Source: Cristatella mucedo
Lineage: Eukaryota > Bryozoa > Phylactolaemata > Cristatellidae
Assembly: GCA_009760855.2 (NCBI GenBank)
Contig: WPIO01000147.1
Location: 436,001-500,000, forward strand
Direction of reading: 5' to 3'
DNA: 64,000 nt
Within the stretch, counting starts at the first letter, position 1. Each line of letters opens with the position of its first letter. Below the pieces are notes generated by a model, which saw nothing but the letters and a program-made list of their open reading frames with translations, did no database searches and had not been told where the DNA came from. Below, piece by piece: positions 53,740 to 64,000 of the stretch. Position numbers and translations under genes: made by a program.

Positions 53740-54680
53740 TAGCTTTTTCTTAAATGACGTCAAGCCAAAGAGTGCCGTTCCGTCGGTTGGCATCGAGATG
53801 GCATAGATTTCTTTTAGAAAATACGAGATGAAGGCACAATTTCCAAGTTAATTGTGGATTTTTGTTGGCACACTTTACAGAGTTGCATCTGAAGAATGAG
53901 CCTAGATTTAACGTTGGCTCAAGTTCAGCACAGTTAAGTATCGTAGCTTTTTCAGGTTCTATTAAGCACACTACTTAATTTGCCACAGTCTTGTGTTAGA
54001 TTTTTCTGAATCCCAAATGATTGTACAGAAAGTAGCCAATCCAGATTTTTGCGGCCATTGTTTTAAACATGGAATGCGTGTATGAATGCGAATTAATTTT
54101 TAGAATTAAGAAAATTATGCTGACCATTATAGTAACAAGCAATGAGACTAGCATAAGGAAATTCGTTAGACATTGAAGAATTCAAAAGGGTCACAGATAT
54201 TAAATTTCATTTCTCACGCCAAATTGTGCTTGAGCGTAGACAGTACCTCCTCAATTGAAGTCCTTAGCTATTAACGAAGCTAACATAAAGGGTTCTTGTC
54301 CTAAGTAAACTGAATAACACTTGCAGAGCTAGTGTCTCTACGAAAGGTCGCGAGTCGTAAATATTTCACTGATGCAGGCTGGCAGGGTGGAGGATGTTAG
54401 CAGGACGGAATGACAATAAAGACCATACTTGACCCTGACCGATTTAGAGCCCCAGCGTTACAGTATGCTGCCCTGACCAACAAAAGGCTATAATTCTACT
54501 CTTTCAGATACAAATTAACACACTGTTTATACTGAATATATCGACCCTACACGGAGTTTCCTACGATACGCTGACATACACGAAGCCGCAAGAAATTCCT
54601 CGAGCTGTGGCCTACGCTGCTGTGGCCGTAAACTCGTTTTGTTAATAAGAGGGTTTTCTAATACTCCCGGGATACTTGAA
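53740..54680. other. No gene recognised
   Basis: Mixed-composition intergenic-type sequence. The - strand frame at 53971-53750 is short and unsupported. Confidence 0.4.
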
Positions 54681-54682
54681 GT

Positions 54683-54804
54683 TACGTTCACCATGTGAAT
54701 ATGTTTAATGACAGCGGACAAAGACACACATGCTTGAGGTACTACGTTCACCATGTGAATATGTTTAATGACAGCGGACAAAGACACACATGCTTGAGGT
54801 ACTA
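54683..54804. repeat. Perfect 60-base tandem duplication
   Basis: The unit beginning TACGTTCACCATGTGAATAT and ending ACATGCTTGAGGTAC occurs twice in succession without a visible mismatch (54683-54742, 54743-54802). This implies a very recent event or an assembly artefact. Confidence 0.95.
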
Positions 54805-55500
54805 TGCATTAGTGGTGAGATTGTCCCACCACAAATCTTTATGGCCTATCGTATCTGGCCGCGCACAGAGGCCATCAGCATCTGCTTTGGCTGTTCTGCT
54901 ACTGAGCATTGCACAGAGCCTGAATTTTCATGAAAAGGTCAGCTACTGGTGCCGCCCAAAATTTTTACCTGAGTTGCTGTCGATGTTTCTTCCGTAGTCT
55001 TTCTATGGGGTTACAATTTAACAGACTAAATGGGCCACTGCATCAGCACCATAAAGTAATTCCTTAAAAAGCACTTTGCTTTCGTGACAGTATGCTTAAG
55101 GTCGTTATCTTTCTGCTAAACAAAACCACCCGAAGCAGATTAGTTGAGCTTTGAGGTCTAATGTACTTGAATAATAATAACTTGAGTTAAAAGTACTTCG
55201 TCGACAAACCTAGTGTGGTGTTGCTGCAGTGGCCTGATTCAGTCACCTCATCAGACCCTGTGGAACGTTTACCGGGGCGTTATCGACAGGAGACTGTGAC
55301 GGGTTTTCTGCCAACGTCAGTGGCCGAAAATTTCAGCAAAACTTAGGGTCTTTGAAAGCGCTACAGCAAAAGTGATAACGCAGCATCTCTTAGCGCCGAA
55401 GCTGTCGCAATCTTACAGCTAGGAAAAGCTCATACTCTGGCAGATCATTCGGAATAAGGGCTAAAGCGAGCAGCGTCAGAGATGCACAATCCTCTTTGAG
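54805..55500. other. No gene recognised
   Basis: No open frame, repeat or RNA gene could be supported. Confidence 0.4.
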
Positions 55501-55508
55501 ATGCACTT

Positions 55509-56635
55509 TCATCTACCAACATCCCTGCATTGCATCATCTCCTCGCTCTGTCTCCTCATTGCGCATGACCAGAAGACGAAAGGCCGCTCATTCAGCTGCA
55601 CCTTAAGGCTGTTTCTAACCTTTTCAATGGACTCGGCACTTGCCATTTCGAAAGCATTCACTGCTCTTGATCTGGCTTCTGGATGCAGGTAAAAAGAACA
55701 CTCATTCAGAGCAGACAGTGCCCGGATGTCAGAAGATGTGAAGGCATATGTCGGCTCCACCATTAGAATGACAAGTCGAATGTTTAAGACATCCAAGATG
55801 ACGGCAACACAGTAACTTGATCTTTTGGCCAAAGTGATCATGTCAGCCCATGGCTGACAGATCGTGTCTTGTGCTTCGTTGGCTCGTCACTATCACCTCA
55901 AGCAGGGCAGTTTCGCCAACATCATTTGGTCAACAGTGATCGAGGCCTTATCTGATAAATATGCAAATGCGGCGGGCTCACACTTTGAACGCTAAAGCTT
56001 AGCTGCAGGCTCACTACCAAGAAAGCCATGGAGTATAAGCTAGCTTCAGACTTCAAGGCAAAGGTAGGACTCAGCGCTCGTTCTCGCTGTCTCGTTGACC
56101 CCCATCTGCCCAGTGCCTCGTTCATAGCTCCAAGGTACACTCGCTGCGTAGCACTGTGACTATTCAATGACCAGTAGAAACTCCCTCTGTCTCTGCCCTC
56201 CTCACCACTACCAGGCTGTGGGCGATGGCTTTTCATTAAAGACTCTTTTACTTGGGTAGCCGGTGCAACTAAGTAGGACCATAACATGGCCACATCCTTT
56301 CCGGCTTTCGGCTGCTATTACCTAGTTATGGCTGGGCGAGCTTCAGCTTGAGTGCTATACATCACTGTATAACCTTAAGTCACGGTTGTATTCGGACGCG
56401 AATAACTTTCAGAGACAGAACTCGCCAATTGCGTATCGACACATCGGGCATCCCTCATCGAGGCCGGTAGAGTCCTTTCCAAATACTCTAGTTTAGCTAA
56501 CCAGGCGCTAGCTCTCCATTGCAAGTCCGAGGGGATATTGGAGACTTCGGAGTTGTCGTCAGTTTGTAAGGCGTCGCTGCTGATTTTGTGGACTGACGCT
56601 TCTTTAGCACTCATCACCAAACAAAAGTGATACAA
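55509..56635 (-). other. Coding-like frames on the - strand, unrecognised
   Basis: Three open stretches follow on the - strand: 56635-56375 (SSDALQTDDNSEVSNIPSDL; SAWLAKLEYLERTLPASMRD), 56293-55922 and 55841-55509 (DIRALSALNECSFYLHPEAR; RAVNAFEMASAESIEKVRNS). They could be exons of one gene, but splice sites between them are not convincing and no domain is recognised. Confidence 0.3.
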
Positions 56636-56732
56636 CGACTCTACTTTTCTCTCTCAAGTTTTTTCTCTCTGAAGCCCCTGGTATATTGTTATCAATCGAT
56701 AATGAGCGTAAGCGCCAGTGAAACGCTGCTAA

Positions 56733-58360
56733 TAATAATAATAATACTAATAATAATTATAAGACGTTTGAATAGTGCCCTGAGAGAACTTAGTCTCTTC
56801 CAAGGCATTTCACATATGCAGTAAAAAAAAACATGCCCTTATGGTTAGAGTTAGCATTCAAGGTGTCAGCATGCATTATATTAGTGATAACATTCATAGT
56901 GTCGACATAATATCATTAGCAGGAGCATAGACGCATATAGACCAAATCGCAAGAAACTAGTAAATTCTGCAAGGAAACTTCGTGTTTTCACCTTCTATTT
57001 GGATGTCATCGAGTCAGCAGATGTCCTGCCGTCAGTCAGAAGTGATTTCCTAGCTTTGAGAGCCTAAGTACTAAGGGCACGTTCTCCAAAGGATGTCAGT
57101 TCAGTTCGAGACGTTGCTATGCCATTTTAGTCAGTTGGTGCAATGCCTCCTAGCCTACGCGGAAAGAAGGTCAGATAAGTACCCGGATGAAAGAGAATAA
57201 AGGAACTTTAAAAGGAGTGACGAAACTTTAAAGTGGATTTGCTGCTTGATGCTGAGTCAGTTAAGGTCGGCGAGAAGTGGTGTACTGTGGCAATTGCAAC
57301 GCTCGCGACAGACATGCCTGGCTGAATAGTTTTGCATCTGCTGTAGGTGGCTGATTGCAAAGAACTGTTGACCTTTAAGTAGTAAGTTACAGAAATTCAG
57401 AAGGGATGCCACAAATGCATGGCATTTTAAGGATGTTGTATCCCTGCATTAACAGGCCTGTATGTTTTACCGTTAGGTCTTAAAAGCAGGCAGACTTGAC
57501 GGCGAAGCTGATTCGATCCAGAATATCCATATTTACTGCCGATTCTTCATGAGATATGCTGGCAGAGCCTATTTTGAGAGTCTACCTTTTCACTTTCTGA
57601 GTCACGAAAGCTTACCAATAACTAGTAAATTGGCTTTATCGTCATTCAATCTGTAAGTAGGTTTGCTGCCATTAAAGTAAAGATGTCAGCACTACGTGCA
57701 GCTAGGGAGTTGAGAAAATTTGATGTGCCGGAGGGCTGGGATGGATCAAAGCGTAGATGCAACGGTGAGTCATCGGTATACCCGAAAGCCTAGATTATGC
57801 TTGAACTTTCATTGGTAAGAGAGAAAGAGAGTACAAATTGTGAAAAGGAAACCAGACACATTACCCCGAGCTACCCAGTACTTAAATGGCTCCTCGGATT
57901 ATTGTTGCCCGTTGACATCAATGCATAAGAGTCTGAAACTGAAATAAAATCTGAACCATTTCAGTGCAGCACAAGGCGACAGCCCAGGCGACATGAGAGG
58001 CACTCGAGCAGGACTTGGTGGTAAATAGTCTAAAATGCAGCCAAAAAATCAAGTAAGAGAAAAAGAAAGACTTGACCCAAGCGAGTCGCCGAGATCCCGA
58101 GAATATCGTAATAAACACGAAGCAATGCTGGCTCTGTAGAATGTTTAGCTCTGAAACCAGAATTGATCTGACTTGGTAAGCTTGAAGTTTTAATATGAAA
58201 GCTGGCCTGCCGCAGCGTGTTTCAGCGTCTTTGATAACAACAGTAGAGAGACTGGCCAAAGTTGCCCAGTCTCTCTTAACCTAGTGTTGCCATCCTAACT
58301 AATGGCCCTTGACAGCTTTTTTTAAATTTGCAGCAACAAGACCTAGAGCTAAGGACGTGT
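56733..58360 (-). repeat. LINE copy, 5'-truncated, heavily mutated
   Basis: The (TAA)n tail at 56733-56760 is followed on the - strand by the 3' UTR, the thumb region, the YADD-region remnant near 57740-57790, then RT motif A and N-terminal RT words (HSTE-like, near 58150-58180), up to the equivalent of SLRSCPSTFQ at about 58350. All frames are broken. Confidence 0.8.
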
Positions 58361-58444
58361 GCAGTATGTTGGTAAATACGGCAGCAGCAGATCTATGCAA
58401 CTCACAAATAAGACAAGGGGGATGTGGTACCTATCTGGCTATCC

Positions 58445-59287
58445 AGATGTCCTTTTCCAAAGTGGTCTTTCATTAGAAAACCACGCCAGCTCCACAGTCA
58501 AGTCTGCCTACTTTCAACTGCCTGATATTTCGAAAATTCGGGCTTGCTAAGACAAGAATGCTACATTCAAATTGGTCCATGCATCTGCGATATCCCGTCT
58601 TGGCTTCAGTAACTCACTGCTTGCTGGTCTAACCGGCTTGTGCAATCCGGCGCTCACAGCTGGTGCTAAACTCTGCAGCTATGCTTGTCTGTCGTGAGCG
58701 TCGCCGTTGTCACATCATACCACTTCTCGCCGACCTGCACTGGCTCTCAGACAAGCAGCGAATCGAATTCCAGGATCTGCCGCTCACTTTTAGGCCCCTT
58801 CATTCTTTGGCTCCTGTCTACCAATCAGATCAACCGGTACTCCTGCACCAGGTTAAGCATCTTACCACCCACCTTTCTGAATCTAATCGATTAGCTACAC
58901 CTCGTACGAGCCTCAAGTCCTTTGGAGCCCGTGCCTTTAGTTTGTATGCTTTCAAAGCCTGGAACTCACTTCCGACTGACGCCAAGATTTCCCCTGACTT
59001 AACGACATTTAAAAAGATGCTAAAACGCATCTCTTTATCACAGCATTTACTTGGTCCATATGATTCTTCCTTTGTATGCTTATGATTGCAGACACTGGGA
59101 ATGCTACCACTAACTATATTTGCATTGTGACCCTGTGAACGGCACTCCTAATCACGTTACGCTTGTTGACATTGAGCATGCTACCATTAACCATTCTACC
59201 AAGCATCCTTTGCAGCACATGTAAAATGCCTAGAAAGAGGCTACGTTTTCTGAGGTTGCTATACAAATGCATTATTATTATTATTAG
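58445..59287 (+). repeat. LINE copy, 5'-truncated
   Basis: It starts in the RT ORF (VLFQSGLSLENHASSTVKSA) and continues through SAAMLVCRERRRCHIIPLLA and RTSLKSFGARAFSLYAFKAW to the stop, a 3' UTR variant and an (ATT)n tail at 59270-59287. It lies head to head with the - strand copy ending at 58360. Confidence 0.88.
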
Positions 59288-59757
59288 TCTTCTTTTACTG
59301 GGAGATGAATTCCAGCAGATGAGGTCACGGATGGCAGGCATGAATACAGATATTGGGTTGCTAAAAGGTCATGCTGTTGAGAAGTACTGTAGGCAATGAA
59401 CTGTGTGATGGATCTAAGTCAGGGGTGCAATCTCATCAATAATATTGGCGAGAGTTGCGTTGGACCATTTCACCATTGAGAACAGGTCAGAGGGATGATT
59501 AGGAAGCAAGTGTAACGAAGATATTATTGTGAGGCCAGCATATATGTCAAGGGTCTTAAGTTTTCACGATATACGAATTTTCAGAATGCATAGGAGACTA
59601 AAACTGCAAACTAAATTACATATGCTTGTGGTCAGATGTCCATAATTCGGCGTTAACACAGTAAGATAGATAGCAGCCAGGTACCAAATCCTCCTTTATC
59701 TCAGATTTCTCCGATCTCATTTCGATTCTGTGTGCAAGAAATCGATCCTTCCTCGTT

Positions 59758-60770
59758 ATGGGTGATTTCAACGTTCACTTTGATAACTTATCTGACGCTT
59801 TCAGCACCGAATTTCGTGCATTGACTGACTCATTGTCTCTTGTGGCTCATGTGCATGGCCCTACCCACATCAAGGGTCACACACTCGACCAGATTTTCTC
59901 ATACAACTGCACTTCGTCATCACCAATTATTACCAAATCCTGCTTATCTGACCACATGCAGATCTCATTCAATCTTCAGTGTGTGCCCACATCCTCCTCT
60001 AAAATAATATGTGAATCGCGAAACCTCAAGACCCTTGACATCGATGCTGTCCGTGCGAGAATATCTGCTTCACCTCTGCTGCTCAATCCTCCCTCAGATC
60101 TGTCATCATTGGTAGATGGCTACAACACGACACTAGCTGACACGCTCGACGAGTTTGCACCTCTGACAAAGTGCACTGTCCGCCCCCGCCCAGACGGCCT
60201 ATGGTTTACCACAGACATTAAACTAGCCAAGTCTACTAAACGAAAGCTTGAAAAAACATACAAAAGATCCGGACTAACTGTCCATCGACAGGCATATGAA
60301 GACTACTGTAGGTCGTACCAATCGATCATAGCAAAGGCCAAGTCTAGCTTCTATAAAAACATTGTTGAATCACAGATGCACAATCCAAGAATGATGATGT
60401 CGACAATAAACCATCTCCTCAACCGTTCCCAGATTAGCTCCTTACCTGATGATCCTAGTGATGATCTGGCCTATCGCTTCTCTCGATTCTTTGTGCAGAA
60501 GATAGACAAGATCAGGGAATCCATCCCAGCGATGACAACCTCCCCACTAGAATACTGTTCCTCGGTTCCTGGCTGCACCTCAATGTCTGCATTTAAGCAG
60601 GTCATTAGTGATCTAGTCCTAAAGTTCGTATCTCAATCAAAGAAGACAACAAGTCCTCTGGACCCTATTCCCACTGTCCTGCTCCTACGTTGCATTGATC
60701 TGCTGCTGCCATGCATAACTAACATAATTGATGTCTTTAGCCTCAGGTCATGTCCTAGCACCTTTCAAAA
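59758..60770 (+). pseudogene. LINE ORF2 part 1: endonuclease C-terminal half and linker
   Basis: A frame open from about 59680 and stop-free to 60925; the true protein reading leaves it near 60750 by frameshift. Exonuclease-endonuclease-phosphatase fold motifs GDFN, LDQIF and SDH are in the right order and spacing. The C-terminal 50 or so residues of the open frame (60770-60927) are out-of-frame RT sequence. Confidence 0.88.
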
Positions 60771-62075
60771 AAGCTGCAGTCAGGCCACTTCTCAAGAAAG
60801 CTACACTAGACCAAGAGAACTTGAGCAACTATCGCCCAGCCTCCCTTCTACCATTCCTATCAAAGACACTGGAAAGGGTCGTGGCGGACCAGCTGAACTC
60901 GTATATCGAAACCTCACACCTTGCTAGTAAGTTCCAGTATGGCTTTAGAGCTAATCACTCCACAGAGTCAGCATTGCTTCGGGTATACAACGACCTACTT
61001 AGGAATGCAGACATGGGTAGAATGTCTCTGCTTGTTTTGCTTGATCTTTCGGCAGCTTTTGATACCATCGATCACAAGGTTCTTCTAGAGCGCCTCTCAT
61101 CTCGCCTGGGCATCACTGGCACTTCTCTGCTGTGGTTCACGTCCTATCTCAGTGGGTGACTCCAGAGTATTGACGTGAATAGACAAAGATCATCTGAAGT
61201 ACCTCTGAAATATGAAGTACCTCAGGGCTCTGTGCTAGGTCCGGTTCTTTTCACGGTTTGTACTCTCCCTCTTGCTGATGTGATTGCCAAGCACAATCTA
61301 GGCTTTCACTTCTATGCGGATGACACTCAGTTGTACCTTTGCTTTGATCCCTCCCAGCCTTCGAGCACCTCGAATTCTCTCAACTCACTTGCTGCATGTA
61401 TTGATGACATCCGCACATGGATGGCAGCAAATTTTCTAAAACTAAACGATGATAAAACTAACTTACTAGTTATTGACAAACCCAGTGTGATTCAGAAATT
61501 GGAAAGGCTGACTCTCAAAATTGTCTCTGCCAGCATATCTTCAGTTGAATCAGCTCGAAATCTAGGTGTCATATTCCAAAGCGACCTCTCTCGTTAGACG
61601 ACCATATCAGCTCCACAGTCAAATCTGCCTATTTTCAGCTTCATAACATTGCTAAAAGTCGGTCTTGTTTAGATAAGAATACCACGTCCAAGTTGGTCCA
61701 TGCATTCGTGACATCCCGTCTCGACTTCTGCAACTCACTGCTTACTGGCCTACCATCATGTGCGATCAGGCGATTGCAGCTGGTGCAAAACTCGGCAGCT
61801 AGACTTGTCTGTCGTGAGCGTCGCAGTTGCCACATTACTCCACTTCTCACCGACCTGCACTGGCTACCAGTCAAGCAACGGATTGACTTTAAGGTTTTGT
61901 CGCTCACTTTTAAGTCCCTTCATTCTATGGCTCCAGCCTATCTTTCTGATATACTACCACATCAGGCCAAGCATCGTACTACCCGCTTTTCGGAATCCAA
62001 CAGTCTGGAAATACCTCGTACAAACCTTAAATCCTTTGGAGACCGTGCATTTAGTTCGTATGCTCCCACAGCTTA
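60728..62075 (+). pseudogene. LINE ORF2 part 2: reverse transcriptase in three broken pieces
   Basis: 60728-61159, 61175-61597 and 61693-62076 hold RT motifs 0 to A, B to E, and the thumb/C-terminal region. The catalytic Asp of motif A (FDTID) and both Asp of YADD are intact. Breaks are a TGA at 61157-61159, a frameshift near 61590 and a TAG near 62073. Confidence 0.88.
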
Positions 62076-62429
62076 GAACACCCTCCCGACCTGCATCAGA
62101 ACATTCCCTGACCTGACCACATTTAAAAGGAACCTACAAACACACCTATTTAGGACCGCATTTAGTGGGTCCCTGTGATTCGTCCTTGATGTGCTTATGC
62201 GTGCTGACACTGTGCATGCTGCCACTAACCACATTTGCATGCTGACCCTGTGCATGTCACCCCTAACCATGTTATTCATTTTGTTTGTTTTTCAAGCATG
62301 ATTTTACCCACCATTCAATTGCATTTCACTTTGCAGCAAATGTAAAGCGCCTAGAGAGAGATTAAGTTCTCCGAGGGCGCTTTATCAAGTGAATTATTAT
62401 TATTGTTATTATTATTATCATTATAGCAT

Positions 62430-62790
62430 ACATTCGTTCAAAATTATTTAATCTAGACTGTGACTTTTGTTTTGAGATATATTGTGTGCATTACCCGCAT
62501 AAGAAAATGAGTCAGCGAGTGCAAGAAATTAAGTGGATAAGGCGTCAGCTGAGTCGTCAAATTACATTTAAAATTACAAGAACGAGAAAGGGCCAATTTC
62601 CCGCACTTAGGATCGAAATGAGGTCAGAAAAATCCTTAATAAATGAGTACTTGATACCTTGGAGTGACAGAGTATTGTTAGGGGTAGCCAAACAAGGGAA
62701 ATTCGAATGACTGCTTCAGGGTAATGCAAGCGGTTGGAAATTTAGGCAGAAAAAACCTGACAGTGGCCTTCCCGTTTCGATTTATCTAAA
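62430..62790 (+). other. Spacer between LINE copies
   Basis: A 74-codon + frame (62486-62710, RRQLSRQITFKITRTRKGQF) is open and basic, but no family is recognised. Confidence 0.3.
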
Positions 62791-62794
62791 ATAA

Positions 62795-63797
62795 TATTGA
62801 TGCATTTGTATAACACCTCCAGAGAATTCAATCTCATACTAGGCACTTTAAATTTGCTCTATAGGAAGCACGATTGAAATGGTTAGCGGTAGCATGCTCA
62901 ATGAACAATAAGCCTTACGTGGTTAGATTTGACATGCACTGGGTCACCATGCAAGACTGGTCAGTGGCAGCATGCGCAGTGTCAGCACGCATGAGCACAT
63001 AAAGGACGAATCAAAGGAACCCAATAAATACTGCGATAAATAGATGCGTTTTTAGTTTCTTTTTAAATGTGGTCTGTAAGAGGATGTCGTGAAGTCAGTC
63101 GGAAGTGAGTTCCAGGCTTTGAGAGTATGCGAACTAAAGGCACGGTCTCCAACGGATTTGAGATTCGCACAAGATATAGATTAACGATTAGATTCGAAAA
63201 CTTGGCGGTACGATGCTTAACCTGGTTGGGGGAATAGATCTGATAGGTAGGCTGGAGCAAAAAAAAATGAATAGACCTTAAAGTGAATGACAAAAACTTG
63301 AAATCGATGCTTTACTTGACTGGAATCTAGTGCAGGTCGGCGATAAATAGTGTGATGTGGAAACTGTAGCGCTCACGATAGACAAGCTTAGCTGCAGAGT
63401 TTTGCACCAGCTGTAAGCGCTTGATTGCATAGGCCGATAGACCAGCAAGCAGTGAGTTACAGAAGTCAAGACGGGATGTCAGAAATGCATGGGCCAATTT
63501 AATGTGGTGTCCCTGTCTAAACAAGCCCACATTTTAGAAACGTGATGTGGCTGAAAGTAGGCAGACTTGACTGTAGAGCTGATGTGGTCGTCTAATGAAA
63601 GGTTACTTTGGAACAGGACATATAGATTTCGTGCTTATTCAACCGTAGATATGCTAGCAGAGCCAATCGTTAGCGTTAAACTTTCCAATTTCTGAATCAT
63701 ACTTGGTTGGCCCTTAAGTATTAAGTTGGTTGTATCATCAATCAATTTAAGAAAGTTTGCTGCCATCCATGTGGGGATGTCATCAATACACGCTGCA
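62795..63797 (-). repeat. LINE copy, 5'-truncated
   Basis: - strand LINE 3' UTR and RT C-terminal ORF ([39 protein letters not shown]) up to the equivalent of AACIDDIRTWMAAN at 63750-63797. Diverged and frameshifted. Confidence 0.85.
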
Positions 63798-64000
63798 AGG
63801 AATCAAACTGTTTACCCATACCACGTACTAATCTCAAATTCTTTGGAGACCGTGCCTTTAGTTCGTATGCTCCCAAAGCCTGGAACTCACTCCCGACTTG
63901 CGTCACGACATCTCATGACTTGTCCACATTTAAAATAATCTACAAACCAATTTATGTATCACGAAATTTAGTTGGTTCATGTGATTCATCGCTTATATGA
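63798..64000 (+). repeat. LINE copy running out of the window
   Basis: It abuts the - strand copy head to head: CAAACTGTTTACCCATACC then codons for [20 protein letters not shown], the C-terminal RT-ORF region, in + orientation to the window end. Confidence 0.85.

Larger units (their letters stand above)
59680..62425 (+). mobile_element. CR1/L2-type LINE, longest copy (EN C-terminal half, RT, 3' UTR)
   Basis: From the 5' truncation near 59680: endonuclease words MGDFNVHFDN, TLDQIFSYN and SCLSDHMQISF (the Asp-His catalytic pair region), a linker, then RT motifs NYRPASLLPFLSKTLERVV, LLDLSAAFDTIDH (motif A), VPQGSVLGPVLF (motif B), FHFYADDTQLY (motif C), and the C-terminal [20 protein letters not shown] with [11 protein letters not shown]. 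3' UTR 62180-62390 and an (ATT)n tail follow. These elements copy RNA into nicked target DNA. This copy is dead: frameshift near 60740-60760, stop at 61157-61159, frameshift near 61590, stop near 62073. The 5' UTR, ORF1 and endonuclease N-terminus are missing. Confidence 0.93.

Noticed and set aside
56733-59287. One LINE inserted by twin priming (inverted 5' half)
   Set aside because: Both oriented parts carry their own 3' UTR and (ATT)n tail, so they are separate insertions.
1-64000. CRISPR arrays, rRNA genes, bacterial operons or riboswitches
   Set aside because: No regularly spaced short repeats, rRNA words or ribosome-binding-site-led gene clusters are seen; the gene structure is eukaryotic.

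Overview
The window looks like genomic DNA of an invertebrate animal. It has intron-containing genes whose closest recognisable relatives are animal genes, abundant CR1/L2-type LINEs with (ATT)n tails, tRNA-derived SINEs, a pogo-like DNA transposon and a decayed Polinton/Maverick. I cannot place the species more closely from sequence alone.

Host genes. (1) 46-6333, + strand: the 3' two thirds of a TBC1D7 homologue (third subunit of the TSC1-TSC2 complex), four exons whose splice phases all join. (2) 4934-5602, - strand: a small two-exon gene of unknown family lying wholly inside the last TBC1D7 intron. (3) 35540-43881, - strand: a SAAL1 homologue, nine exons joining without a frame break into about 515 codons. 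A few more stretches look coding-like but are unrecognised (7180-7521, 28291-28584, 30.6-31.8 kb, 45.1-45.7 kb, 46.5-47.0 kb, 55.5-56.6 kb).

Decayed virus-like element. About 10.7-24.83 kb is AT-rich and carries remnants of a Polinton/Maverick (adintovirus-like) element: protein-primed DNA polymerase B, FtsK-type packaging ATPase, adenain-like cysteine protease, a probable capsid protein, a phospholipase A2-like virion protein, a repeat-containing fibre-like protein and several small unknown frames. All are broken by stops or frameshifts, and the element is interrupted by LINE, short-repeat and GC-rich insertions. I see no integrase and no terminal inverted repeats. Its right end is cut by a 1.3 kb dispersed repeat (24.83-26.19 kb) that recurs at 48.54-49.83 kb.

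Retroelements. One CR1/L2 LINE family supplies at least a dozen copies on both strands. The longest (59.68-62.42 kb) keeps the C-terminal half of the endonuclease plus the reverse transcriptase, and 56.7-64.0 kb is almost solid LINE. Non-autonomous companions include a tRNA-headed SINE (A), a tRNA-headed SINE with a LINE-like 3' end (B), a roughly 265 bp element ending in ACATT-type repeats (C), and two LINE-tail fragments sharing the same fused head. A 632 bp pogo/Tigger-like element sits inside one LINE with TA duplications.

The remaining sequence is intron or intergenic DNA with microsatellites, a 60 bp perfect tandem duplication and a minisatellite.
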